This document shows positions 39,101-55,600 of a stretch of 64,000 nucleotides of DNA, one piece after another. Under the pieces are notes generated by a model, which saw only the letters and a list, made by a program, of their open reading frames with translations, did not search any database and was not told the DNA's origin. The position numbers and the translations under genes were made by a program. Each line of letters begins with the position of its first letter. The stretch's first letter is position 1. This DNA comes from Ignelater luminosus (lineage: Eukaryota > Arthropoda > Insecta > Coleoptera > Elateridae): contig VTPC01000434.1 in assembly GCA_011009095.1 (NCBI GenBank), positions 16,097 to 80,096 on the forward strand. Reading direction: 5' to 3'.

Positions 39101-40130
39101 GTGTCTGGTTGGAAATCCGAAGAGGATCCCCGTCTCCGGCTAATACAGACTCTCGATTTTCTCCATTTCTTTGTAAGTGGGTTTTGAAAATGTCACAATT
39201 CTGTTTTAGTGAATCCTGAATGTCAAAACGTTAAAAACCACAGCTCGACACCTTTTATATTATATTGGGTCTTTCTTAAGAAATCTAAACAATCTAATTG
39301 ATTAAGAAGAAAGTTTACATTTACAAAAAAGTTTAATCTATTAAAGCCTCTTTAAATATGCTTCTATATTAGAAGAAATTCGTCAGCAGCGTAAGGATAA
39401 AAACTCGTCTATGAGTATCTTGGAAACAGTATAATTCAATGATTCTTTCTCATTATTATTGAAGATCAATCGAAATGTCTGCTTAAAATACTTAAGATCA
39501 CCTTTTAATTCACAGTTGAAGATCTGACAAAAACACTGTCGTAATTAACGACCCTGTGACCATCACGATACTTCAAGGAGCAGCGATTCAGGGGGCGCAT
39601 GGTACGAACAACCAGGAATTAAAAATGATTTTGGCTTCAACCTACAAAATCAGTAAGAGTTTCTTTTTCAAATCATTGTTTATATAAAGATACTTCAAAT
39701 TATGCCCAGATTGATTAATCACGGTCAATGCAATAAACACTCCAGTTTTTTTTGCAATTTATCACAAACTAGATTGCAGTTCTGTCTTAGGTTCTGCCTT
39801 GTAGGTGGCGGGCGAAATGGTATTTAGTTTTGCCTTTGGACAGAGATCATTGTTTAAACTAAAGAAACTTGCCATTTTGAAAACAACGTTTACGTCAAAT
39901 TATCTGCAACTTTTGTTTTTTGATACCTAAGTATTTTCTTCTTCCAAGATACTATGGTTTTTCAAAGTAAGTAAGTTCAATTTCTTGTTCACTTCTAGTA
40001 ATCCAATTTTTTTATTATTTGGCTGAATTCGTGTCTGTTATGGTTTTCGAAAAGCTACACCTTGTACTTTACAGTACTGCCAACTCTACCAATCTAATAG
40101 CACTACGGCAATTAAGACAATAATTTCTGT
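36171..40130. other. intergenic DNA, nothing recognised
   Basis: Mostly AT-rich. The part at 38140-38700 is somewhat richer in GC and carries a 104-codon frame that starts at TTG and has no recognisable motif. No gene is supported. Confidence 0.5.
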
Positions 40131-40775
40131 TAACTTCCTTCGTAAAACTTAATCACGCTTTTTTAAGATTATGAAAGTATTCAAAACGCTTGGGATCTGC
40201 TTCGTTTTTTCTTCAACCTGTGCTAGTGCTTCATTTTAATCTTGAATATAATTTTTTGTCTTCAGGTTTCCTCTCGCATTTTTTTTGTTTTATATTTATC
40301 GTGCTTATTATTTTGTAATGATTTATCTTTTAGTTGTTGCCAGAAAAATCCTATGATTTTGATAATTCTGTTTTTTCAGTTACCATTATGTTTTTTTCTA
40401 AGGTAGATATCGATAGTGTTATTCTTCTTCTAATTTCCTATCTAAACCGTTTCACTACTAACTTCTTAAAACTTATACACGCTTTTCTAAGATTATGAAA
40501 GTATTCAAAACGCTTGGGATCTGCTTCGTTTTTTCTTCAACTTGTGCTAGTGCTTCATTTTAATCTTGAATATAATTTTTTGTCCTCAGCTTTCCTCTCG
40601 TATTTTTTTTTGTTTTATATTTATCGTGCTTATTATTTTGTAATGATTTATCTTTTAGTTGTTGCCAGAAAAATCCTATGATTTGGTTAATTCTGTTTTT
40701 CCAGTTATCATTATGTTTTCTTCTAGATATCGATAGTGTTATTCTTCTAATTTTCTATCTAAACTGTTTCACTAC
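40131..40775. repeat. tandem duplication of about 325 bp
   Basis: Copy 1 runs from 40131 to 40458 (328 bp) and copy 2 from 40459 to about 40775 (317 bp). They are collinear and highly similar. Long shared words include AAGTATTCAAAACGCTTGGG, CTTCAAC.TGTGCTAGTGCTTC, TTTATCGTGCTTATTATTTT, GTTGCCAGAAAAATCCTATG and ATATCGATAGTGTTATTCTT. Copy 2 has a few small deletions. No coding frame spans either copy, and no third copy was seen at the edges. Confidence 0.92.
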
Positions 40776-43067
40776 TACTCTATCTGTTAGTACTTTTCCG
40801 TATATATTCATTTATGTCCAAAATAAAATCTCAGATCTTTTAAAATAATCTGCAATCGAGACCAAAGAGAACCAAAAGAGCTATGGCAGTAAAATTTGGT
40901 AGGTTTGCTAGAAAAGTTTGCTGTTTACTGGTCTTTACCGATCCTTACAGCACTCACAGTTTGACGCGTTTGTATCTTGATTGCTTCAATACAATTATCC
41001 CATTTTGCATTGATCCTTTTGACACTGACATTATAATATGTTGATTTATTTTTTCAACTTGATGTTCCCTTCTATACATATGTTGTAAAAACTGATTCTC
41101 TGAACCAAGTTCTACAATTTACTATTATAACCGGAGATGCTCACAAAGTGGCAATGAGTTTTGCTGATTCACATCTTTTCTTTAAATTTAGGAAAGATTA
41201 AACATCCTTTGCAAACCTCAACTTACGTTTATCTTTGACATGCAGAATTCTATGCCAGTTTCATATGATAAAATTTCTAACCAATCACGTTTTGAAGAAA
41301 GGGATCAAATGATCCGAAATTAGAAAGAATGACGCTTTTGAAAAAGCAATCTGTTAAGAACAGGACATGTTGTATTATTTAAAATGATTAATTAATATAG
41401 TATAGTAAAAAAAACAGAAAAGCAATAATTTTTACAGAATGTCTAATGTCGGGCGGTATAGGTGCCATACATTCTAGGGATTAACTAAATCCCTTGACTG
41501 TAAAGCAGATGTTATGAACCTTAACAAATTTTTCAAATCTTTTGTAAATTCCCAATTACATCGTTTTCAAATTAGTTGTAACTCTGCTTAGAAGAGGGTA
41601 GGTAAAAATATCACATACCTAATTAAATAAAGTTCGTGTTTAAAATTATGAATAATAATTCCTTTATTTATTTGTATGCACAAATCTTCAAATCTACATG
41701 GTAGAGCACGTACGTGAAGGTAGAGCGCATACTACAGTAGCACCAAAGAAAATTTTCTTTTCAGTGAAATAATTATTACTATTTATGTGTTTCAATTTAT
41801 AAAATTAAGGACCTATTAACGGCCATCGTTTACCAGCTTTGTGAGTTGATTGAGCAGAATTGTTTTAATGCATCTTTAAGATTGCCTTTCTCGAAAATGG
41901 AAGATCTATTTATAGAACAAGCTGTTTGACAAAACGTACTTCAGAAACATCTTGTAGAATAGCCTAGAGAAAGGATGTCCTTCCAACAAATGAAAGTTCT
42001 GAATAGCAGAAGATATTGCTTAAAATGCATCGTTCACTAATCAGACTGCTTTATATGCAAGCGTGACTTCTGATCAGTTTAGAACATTTCATCCTGGAAA
42101 TAAATGCTCAATGTAAGAATCAGATCTCTCTTAGTTTCAGAGATTACAGAAAACAGAAAAGTTCATTATCCAAACAAAACAATCGGAAGAAAATTATTAA
42201 TAGAGCTGGAGCTTGCATTATTTATTCTACTAATAAATTTCGTTATTTAAAAGCATCTTAAATATGCATATTTGGCTTGACAAATCATTATTCAGTAAGA
42301 TTATTCTCATCAACAAGAAGTACTCTTATTTTCCCACATCACAAATACGTCAAGGGCATAATTAACAATAACATCCGTATAAAGGGGATAACAAGGTTTG
42401 TTACGGTTTATGATTTTTATTGTGGTATCCCTGCCATCAAATATAAAAGCCTAAAGTTGCTAGATTAAGACGTTAACGTGACATTCGACCTGCTTTGTGC
42501 CTTGTTATTTATGCACATAAAAATATTGAATAAAATTATAAGGGTCTAGTTTTGATAAAACATTATAAAGGGTTGTTCCGTTATTATCATTATTATTATT
42601 GTCATTCTATATCACTATAATTTATTATCAGCAAAGTAAATCGATAAACCAAACGTTTCTTTACAAAAGGACATATGGAAACACGATTAGAACACACTTG
42701 AATAGGTTTCACGCAAGCTTGAGTTTTAAAACCGTAACAATCGGTGTCCACAACCTACTAATCACTACCTACCGAATAAAAAATATGAGAATGTGAAAAC
42801 ACACCTGGATTTATAAATATAAAGATGTGTCAACTTCTTCCAAACTGTGAAAAAATGCAAAAAGCGGAAGACCACAAAGCGTGTGCTTCTGTAAGGCATG
42901 CTACATCAAGCTGACGATGGACATAGGATGAACCTAAAGCGAATTCCCTCTGAATGTCTAAAACGAAAACAAGCAACAGGCGGAAGTCCAGGTTAGAATT
43001 TTAAATTTATCTAACGTTTTGTTTTTTCTGTTGTTTCTAGATTTAAATTCGGTACAGTAGCCGATAT
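40776..43067. other. AT-rich intergenic DNA, nothing recognised
   Basis: No supportable frame, element end or repeat. Confidence 0.5.
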
Positions 43068-43270
43068 TCAACAGAAAATATCGATCAAGAAACGAAGGGC
43101 AAGGGCTACAACCCCAAACTTAGCATGCAGGGGTGTTGTTGCATTATCAAGGACGTCAGAGGATATTAGAGGGTGCGATATGATTGAGGGGATGCAAGCC
43201 CTTCCTTTGGAGTCTAGATCGCGGCCTCTGGGGTCAACCAGTGCCCAGAAAGACATACCGATTTCCTGCA
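43068..43270. other. GC-richer block, unidentified
   Basis: A 200-bp GC-richer patch with a 62-codon minus-strand frame (43068-43256). It lies on the downstream side of the minus-strand LINE relic that begins near 43640 and may be its 3' portion. No motif confirms that. Confidence 0.25.
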
Positions 43271-43639
43271 GGGATGTACTTACATTTTTGGATGATAAAC
43301 GTCTCTATATCTCAAATCTATCTTTTTTCTAGAACTCTGTTTTATTTTATTTTTAATTCGTAAGGGGTATTTGAAAAAGGGCTTCACTACATACATATTG
43401 TGTAACGCACACTTAAAGAATTACGCGAATTCTTAATACCTATGCGAATAAAACTATACCCTTTCGGGATTAAACTGTGTCAATGTTGAAATAGTTTAGT
43501 AGTTCTAGTGTAATGTGTATCCAGAATACAAGATGCGACACCACAAAGAGTCTGCTTGGTTGTTCTTGTTAGGCTAGATTTCTGTGGTCTAAATTTCTCC
43601 TACGCCTCTGAAAAGCTGAGTAATTTGTTGTCTTTAAAA

Positions 43640-45600
43640 TCTACGCATATTTAATAAAATCAAATTAAATTTCATAAAATCCAGCCATTGGTATACATCA
43701 CTCAAAGCTGTTGATGGTGGTTCCTCAATATTAATTAGCGTGAAGCAGAGGTTCTTAAATAACTCGCCAAGGACATTTGTGCGGTTGAACTTGAGTTCGT
43801 GGCAATTATTGTTACGAACAACCTTAGCGGGAATAGTCAATTCAGGAATGTGGTTCCAGAACTTTCCAGACGAAACCTGGAGCTTTGTATGTGTCTAAGA
43901 ATGTTCTGCAGTTACATCCTCCAACGTTTTCGTGGAGTCTTAAAAGCAAACCATCGCGCTGTTAAATTAGTTTCAGGTAGTGCTATAGCTCGCCACTGAA
44001 GTAGGTGTCTTAAAAAAAAGTTCAAGTTAAAGTTAGTCTCTTATTTTAATATTTCACCTTTGGAGCAAGTACTCCAGTCGATTTAAGTTTGGTTTCCACG
44101 GTTCTGAATTCTTCGGCGAAGCCTCATGGGAAGATGTAGTCACCAAATTGAGAAAGGAGGGTGATTGGATTTTGTGAAGGGGAAACATTTTAACAAAAGA
44201 ACATGAATAGCACAGGTCAGAGAACAGAACCCTGGGAAACGCCGGCTCGCGCGTGTGCTATAACAGAGTAAAGAGACGGGAGCAGCCTTTTTTGTCAAGT
44301 TAATTGTAAACAACCATTTTAATTTTTAGTGACATAAAAACCTTGCCCTAATAAAATGTGGCTGCTCATTTTTAACATTCACTTATGGTAAAGGTATCAA
44401 ATACTATAAAATACAAAAACTATCTAAATTTGAATTAAATTAAATTATAAATTAAATCCAAAAGACTAATGTTATTAGGAAAACAACTTTGATAGGAAAC
44501 TACTCTTAATAAATGTGAAGGAGTCTTCATGAAAAACATTAACATTCATTTCAAACATCCTGTGTAGTTTTATAATTTGGAAAGCATCTTTGTAGGAGTC
44601 TGGAATTCTAATATACTTTAAGGGCATAAAATAAATTTTAGTACTTAGAACAGAAAAACAAAATATAGCAATTGTATAAAGGAAATGCAGATACTTTCCA
44701 GACCTGGATTTTTGGATGCTAGGAATGAACGTCTTAAATGCATGAAAGATACCAACTTTCACGATGAAAGTGTTCGTCGTGGTTTCAAGTGCGTAGTACA
44801 TCCTGCAAACAAAGCGCTGTGGTTTTGCTTTACCATTTCTATTGTGCTTTTCTATATTTCCATATCAAGCGTAGTATCCAATTACTTTCCTACCCTGTTT
44901 CTTAGATTTTCACAAAAATCTTATCTGTAGCTGGAGAGTTTTTGTATTTTTTAATGACCACTAATGCTTTGCAGCAGACCTATATCCAGAGGGGGCGCAA
45001 GGGTGGCTTGGCCACTCCCAGGAAGTCTTGAGCTACCTCTGGAATGAATGCCTATAAAACATCCTTTGTTTTTACGTTCATAATGAAATGCATTCTTAAT
45101 TTTTAAATTGAAAAGTGAGCCCTTGGTAGCCACCCCGCCATTGTTTTGCTCCCTGTGTTTGTGGAGCCACCTGTTGAAACTTCCAAAGTCTGTCTTTCTT
45201 TTGACAGTACACATTGAAGTCTAGCAAAAACGTAACTATTATCGACTTCTCCATAGTGCCTTTTCCAGACACTCATTTTTGTCTTTATAATGGCCTTGTT
45301 GCATGCAGTCAAAATTCCTTTTACTCTTGCTCCTTTGCACAGTTTGCGATTGTTTTTCTCTTTCCAGAGAGGTTCTAATTCTACCGAACTGTGTTGGTTA
45401 CATCCATTTCTATTTGAAGACAGTTTTTGTTGTTAGCTGTGATGATGGCCTTTTCTATTTGATCTACAGCAAGTTCTATATTTTATCAGTTTCTAATCTT
45501 AACATTAACCTTCTGAAGATCTTGATTAAGGTCTATCTTAAAAGAGCTCCAAGCATCTCCTCTCTCTGAATTGAATGAAGTCTTGCTCTGGTATCCACTT
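43640..45600 (-). pseudogene. decayed R1/Jockey-like non-LTR retrotransposon
   Basis: Reading down the minus strand, pieces of a LINE second open frame appear in order. PLWKEK...KGILTACNKAIIKTKMSVWKRHYGEV...ARLQCVLSKE (about 45400-45190) matches the linker between endonuclease and reverse transcriptase, where families have YNKAIRKAKR.SWR...ARL.KVLSK. STKIYFMPLK...YKDAFQIIKLHRMFE (about 44650-44540) stands where families have K.VFIPK.G...Y....FRPISL....LE. GVSQGSVL (about 44250-44225) matches the GVPQGSVL motif. Stops and frameshifts are frequent and the region between blocks is AT-rich and eroded. Treating all pieces as one copy is inference from their order and strand. Confidence 0.6.
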
Positions 45601-46559
45601 AAGGGTAAGCTTGTTGTATGCAACTAGTTCATTCAGAAAGTCTTTGACACGTCTAATATGAATCCAACGGCTGATATATTTTTTTGCTCCGCATGATTGT
45701 GATCTCTCTGCCTAGGCTTGTTTATGTATTTAGTTCAACAGTTCAACAACTGCCCTACTTCTATTATCATTCTATATCGTCACCAAATAGGATTTATTAA
45801 CTGCTTGCATTATTATTATTTTACAATTATTACAATTCACAGTTCTGTAAAATAAAAGAGAATTGAAATTAATTTATCGAGATTTCTTAAAAGAAGATAC
45901 TGACGAAGTACTTAGTTGTGAATCACAGATTTAAGACGAAATAAAAAAGATGTGAATTATATTTCTTATTCTTTCCTTTTATTTTTAGATTACATGAAGG
46001 CAGTATTGTGACTGTGACAATAGACTATAATTATAGCTTTGAGTTTGAAATTGAATTTGAAATCGTTTAAGTATTTAATTTGATTTGACCTTGGTAATTT
46101 GGCTCGGCAGGCAACACTTGAGACATCAACCTGAGAAAGACCTGCACAATAATCATACAATTTCCTGAATAAATATTTCTAATATTTTTAGTAAATTTGT
46201 AGCAAAACACTGATCAACCCAATCTCGGTGCCTGCGAACTTTAATATTATCATGTTACAAGTTTCAAAAAATTCGAAAGGATTTTAAATATATTATACAA
46301 AACATCTTTTAGATCGATAAAATTCATTAAACAATAAAGAGATAAATGAATTATGTTTTTCCCAAATATTTCCATGTGATTTTAATTACCATCAGCTTTG
46401 TTTTATAAATTTACTTGAACAAATGTTGTTTGAAAAAGGCAAGTTCAACTTCAAATTTAAAATTTTAGAGAAAGAATTAAATTTTTGTTAATTTTTCCCC
46501 AAATTTTTTTGTATCGATTACGACGAGTTTTAAACATTTTAATATACTAAAATTTCCAA
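45601..46559. other. AT-rich intergenic DNA, nothing recognised
   Basis: No gene or repeat was recognised. Confidence 0.5.
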
Positions 46560-47240
46560 TTCTTGATTGGATAACACGTACGCGCGGTCACATGTGTCGA
46601 GCGTCACATTTCATCGAATTTCATGGCCTACTGAGCCCTTTGTGCCCCTATCGAGTTTCTAAACAGAGAGGGTGCGAGCCCTCGAGACCGAAGGGTAACC
46701 TACCACTACGTCCCTGTACATCAGCAACGTTCACTTGTTTTATACTCTAAAGCATTTTTGAAATTTCTAGAAGTTGGTCAAATAAAATTTTTGAAAATAA
46801 CAGAGCAAAAGTAGCAAATTAAAGCAACGCACAACAGGAGTGAAAATCAGAACAACCCGGCAGAAAAAAAACGACAAAACACGACCAAAACAAATAAAAA
46901 TCGATTCATTATACGGGAGTAAAGCCGCCAGTATTTGCCCTGCCTGATTGGGGCAGGTAGCTAACTTGATTAGCGATTACGCCGATTGTGACGCGCACTC
47001 AAAAGCCTAATTAGCAGCGCCCCTGCGGGAAAAGCGAGAACTACCCGCTTTGACTGCATATTAGCCACTTCCACACGCTAAAGTTTTTAGGTAGATGCAA
47101 TGGAAATTCGGAAGTGCAACGCGGATGCAAACGCGCGACGTGCAGGCGATTCGAAATGAGAATTAGTAACATATAATCACATGTTGTGCTTCACCGACTG
47201 CATATTGCGATTGGTTAGCGATTTTGGGTCTTCAGATAAC
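46560..47240. promoter_or_regulatory. candidate cis-regulatory region near the RUNX gene
   Basis: This noncoding stretch is clearly richer in G, C and CpG than its surroundings and has no transposon features. Between about 46940 and 47010 it holds clustered homeodomain-type words: GATTGG, GATTAG, GATTAC, GATTGT and CTAATTAG. It lies 1.6-2.3 kb downstream of the stop codon of the Runt-domain gene. Composition and motif clustering are what is seen; an enhancer role is inference. Confidence 0.3.
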
Positions 47241-48444
47241 GTCGATAGAGATGAAATTTGCAACGAGTTGCTTTATCAACTTGGTAGAAACCGCGAACCC
47301 TGGTAAAATTCATGTGTATTGTTAACGTTTTGTCGCTTTTTATTTATTAAAGTTCGAACTAACGGTATACAAAGCTTATTTTCTAATCAAAATAGTTTTT
47401 GTTTTTACGGTTTACTAATTAATTCATTTTTTATAAATTTTCCAAATTATTTCTAACAATTCATTTACAAGAGTTTTCTGGAAGAATTTAATCAGCCAAA
47501 AATTGATGCTGAATTTTAATGAATCCCTACTCAAAAATTATCAGTGATTTAATTATTTTTTAAAAAGCCAGCTTTGTGCTCTATCACACCCTTTTTGTTT
47601 AATGCTGATTAATGTCAACATCTTTGCTTTACGATTAGAAACTGCTATTACAAATTTCGTAACATAATCGATTACCAACTATTAATTTAACACAGAAAAA
47701 AATCTCCTCAACTGAGACCCCGAAACTTCCACAAATCGTAATCGTAAATCAAACCCTAACGACACTCGCCCCGTATATATATAATATAAAACTCGAAATA
47801 CAATGGTGAGTAACAGATGTGCCAAGTGATTTCTCTCTCCTCGTGAGTTAATACAGAATGGCTGCGTTTAAGCCCTCCAAGCCCTCTGTTATGATTAATG
47901 TACGGCTGCCAGTGAGTCTGTTTATATATCAGCCCTTTCATCCAGACACGGTTCGGTGCACAAGTATCGAAACTTTGTCCACAGGAGTCCGCATAAGTTT
48001 AAGAACCTTATGAGGAGTTTCCGATTCAAACCCTTTCAATAATAAAAAGTGGATAAATATTACTTAACAAGGATGATCATTGTAGTGTAAGGGAAAAGAA
48101 TGCTGTAACCGTCAAACATTGGATTTTTAATTTTGTTATGCATCAGTAGAGATTTATTATAAAAATAAAAAATAACAATTGGCACTGACAATAGAATGGA
48201 ATGACAAGTAATTTTTAATTATACACAATACAGGGTGTTTTTTAACTTGCATGCTGTATACCGGAACATTTGTAGTAGAGACACAAAGAATGTTTTTTGA
48301 AGTAATAAAAAAATAAACATCAATGATACCTTGGTAGTGGTCTGATTTATTCCTACGTCCTACCTCTATAGATTATGTTGTAACATAATGAAGTTTTGAT
48401 AAGGAAAAATAAGAAAATGTAGTATTTTATATCAATTATAGTAA
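47241..48444. other. 3' flank of the RUNX gene, nothing recognised
   Basis: AT-rich. A phrase starting ACAGGGTGTTTTTT at about 48231 resembles ends of some DNA transposons, but no partner end was found. Confidence 0.4.
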
Positions 48445-48450
48445 TTTATT
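48445..48450 (-). promoter_or_regulatory. possible polyadenylation signal of the RUNX gene
   Basis: AATAAA on the minus strand, about 410 nt after the stop codon. In sequence this AT-rich such hexamers occur by chance, so this is only the nearest reasonable candidate. Confidence 0.25.
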
Positions 48451-48861
48451 ATTTACTAATAATTTTGTAGTTAATTACTTAATTTACAAGTGTACAAAAA
48501 TATCTAAATTCTATAAGAACTTTTGCTATCACAATTGCAGTACTATAACCAATTAATTAATTTGTCATTTCTAAAATTCACTCACTTTTTAAATTGGACA
48601 GACAATAAAACGTTTATGTAATTTACATACATATATACATTACTATACATAAATATAATCATATTTTAACAAAGGAAAATTCCCATATTTATCGAATTAT
48701 TACATCCTTTTTGCTATTTCCCTACAAATAAAATTCTAAAGTCTGTCCAAATAGTTTGCACTTTTTACAAAGAAATAATCTATATGTACAAAATAAAATA
48801 TTGCAACAAAATTAACAAAGAACACAACCACTCACATTTTCATTATTTTCTCAATAAAGTA

Positions 48862-52600
<3,739 letters not shown>

Positions 52601-55600
52601 ATTAAAAGTTATTTTCCGCTTATCATCTATTATAAGTTGTAACTTAAGGGAAGAAGTGCTCGTTATCACGATAGTTCTCATATATTATAAAAATGTAACG
52701 AATTAGTTTAATTTGTCTCTTTGTATAAACTTTTTTATGGTGCGTAAGATCAAGATATTTGCAGTTCCTTTTTGTGATATCAATGAGGTTTATGAAATAA
52801 GTAATAATTTAAAAAATAAATATTTCAAGCAAACAGAAGTAAAAAAATTGTAAGGGGATTTCGCCAAGCATTTGTTAAAAATAGTAAAGCAAAGATTGAT
52901 TGAAAAGTGGCTTAATTAAATTGAAAAATAATGAATAAAATAGAAACGTAATTACATATTTTTAAAAGTAATTTTCTTTTTGGCTTTTAGAATTTGAGTT
53001 TATATCTAACCATACACATATTACTATCACACTGTATTCATGAAACAATGGAAGCAGTCCCAAAGATAAGATCAGCAAGACTAGAACAATCAATAAATCT
53101 TAAAACTATAGCCAGTTGAATAATTTCTAACGTTATGTCCCATACATTAAAATACTTCTCGTTAAATAAACCAAATACTTTTAACAGCTTGCAAGATAAA
53201 TTAGTAGTGAAATGAAATGACTTAAGTAAGAATAGGCAACTAAAAATTTTTCTTGCATCTCAAAACTGTAGAATTTGTAATGGTCATTATACTGTTGGAT
53301 AGGTACAAAATTCAAACTATTCAGTAGAAAAAAATCTTCAAGAAATTGCATACCTATGCGTTGCAAAATATTTTTTATTGATCTGCCAACATAAGCAAAA
53401 ACTTCTAAAAGGAAAGACACTTAGAATTTAGTTTCAAGTATTCGACATGAGTTTATCTACCCCGAAATAATGAGACAACTGGATTCTCAGAAATCAAATA
53501 GTACCTAGTCCTGCTATAGTTTCTGTTACAAACTTCAAGTAGTACATGACTGAAGACAATTAGTCGAGTCATCTTTTAGATCATTTTCTCTTTAGGTATA
53601 TCTACCAAGCAGTTTACTTGGATCTGTGGCAGCATCAACACGAAGTGAGGCATCAACCAAAAAAAAGCAAAATCGGGAAATGCTTTTCTCAAACTTTCAA
53701 ATTTGTAAAATTATTGGGAACTTCAAAACTGCTTGCCTATTAGACAATCAAACCCTGTAAGTAATTCTATATTGTTAAAGACAGGACTTAGGATGTCTAA
53801 AAAGTGTGAGAAATAAAACTAATACTAAAACGATACGAAAACAAACTTGCCGACGTGCAATGCAATACAAGCAACAGAACAGAAAGATTAAGGCTTACTC
53901 GTCTTGTGAGACAAAGAAAAATTTCCGAAGGTGCAGAGAAGTCATTATTTTCTTTTTGCCATTGATTAGTGAGAAGTTTCTCACGAGAATGGGACATCAT
54001 TTTAGATTTGGGGGAAAGAAATGAATGTGCGAGTGTATCAGGAGAACATTGTACAAGGAGTTGCAAAACTCTTTTAATTGGTCAAGAATATGTCTTCTAA
54101 TAAGTCTTAGCTTTTGAAAACAAGGACAAGACAACTCAGTAATGGTTTTGACGGTTTGGCTTTAGGAAAGTCCAAACTCTTTGGACAATGAAATGTTGGT
54201 TGGTTTGGAGGACATAACGTGTTAAAGGTGTCATGCCAACTCAGGTAGCTTGAAATGATTGCTCATGAACCCAACAATAGAAATAGTCAGGGAGACAGTG
54301 CGTTGCTGTGATTGCACAGTGGCAGTAGCGTGTCAAGATTGCATCAAGCCAGGATGATGTGGTCATTTGGAGTGATAGACCTACCTACCTATTATAAATA
54401 AATTATCTAAACTAGAAAAGTCAATGTTTTGTTTCATTTTTTCCAAGATCACAATCTACATGTAACAGAAAAATTATTTATGGTAGAACTAAATGCATGA
54501 CTGTTGAATAAATCATGTTAAATGTGTATTTTTTAAATGCTTGTTGAATAAACTCTTTACCAAACAAAACGCAGATCCATACATAATGCATACTTAAGAA
54601 TTTCCAGTTCTAATTGGATTGTCTTTTGATGTGGGTATATAAATCACTTTTTTTCTGTATTATACTAATTTTATGATTTGAAAGTAGACAAATCTTTGCC
54701 TGCAGGTATATTTCTAAACTTTTGAGATCAGTATTGAATTTCAGCAAATTTTGATGTTTAGTAAATCTTTTATTGTTTAGTTTATTATTAGGCCTAGATT
54801 TAATCAGCTCTAACTTGCAAAAAACACCAAATTCCGTAGCTACAATTTTGTCATTAACTAAAATCGTTAATCGAAGTGGTTATCGTTTGAAAAGGAAAGT
54901 AGTTTGAAACAGAAATCTCTTTTAGTAACTAATTGATAGTGAAAACATTGCAAACGCTTGAAGAAACCGACATCAAGTCTGAAGCAAATCTGAAAGCTAT
55001 TGCGCTAGTTGGAGGATCAAAAAAATGATATCACGAGTTTTGATGATTCTCACACCTAATGTGTGTACTGGAACTTTGTTGATGTTCAAGACAAGGACGC
55101 TTGGAATTATGAAAGAATTTAGGACGCCCACCAAAACGCGCAAAAGATTTTTTATTATTTTCCTTTTGGAATAAACGAATTTCTCTCAAAAAATAAAATT
55201 AGGGTTAAAATAAATTAAAAAATTTCCTTAATAATCGAAATACAAGGTGATTCAATATTGCATCGATAAATCTTCCAGGTAGCTTCTTATCACGAAAACA
55301 AATATTGTTTGCCTTTTGACTATACCAAAAAGTTTTCATTTCATAAAGCTGATAAGCTACAAACAATTCGGATTAACACTTCTGTCATCTGAATCTGCCG
55401 AAAGTTTAATTTTAGGTCCGCCCGTTTGATTCATACATTGTACATTTAGCAAACAGCTTATTCGGAGAACAAGTTCAATCAAAAAGTGATAGTATTTATT
55501 TATTCTATCTTAACTCAATTTTTATATTTTCTGAGAGCTGTTTTAGTAGTAGTTCCTATGGTCGAATTGGTCCAATTTCGTCTCGGAGTCTGAATAAGTT

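Noticed and set aside
44475-44801. Separate 108-codon minus-strand gene
   Set aside because: Part of it reads like the entry block of a LINE reverse transcriptase, and it lies in order within the decayed LINE at 43640-45600.
48231-48300. ACAGGGTGTTTTTT-type transposon end in the 3' flank of the RUNX gene
   Set aside because: No matching inverted end or target duplication was found nearby.
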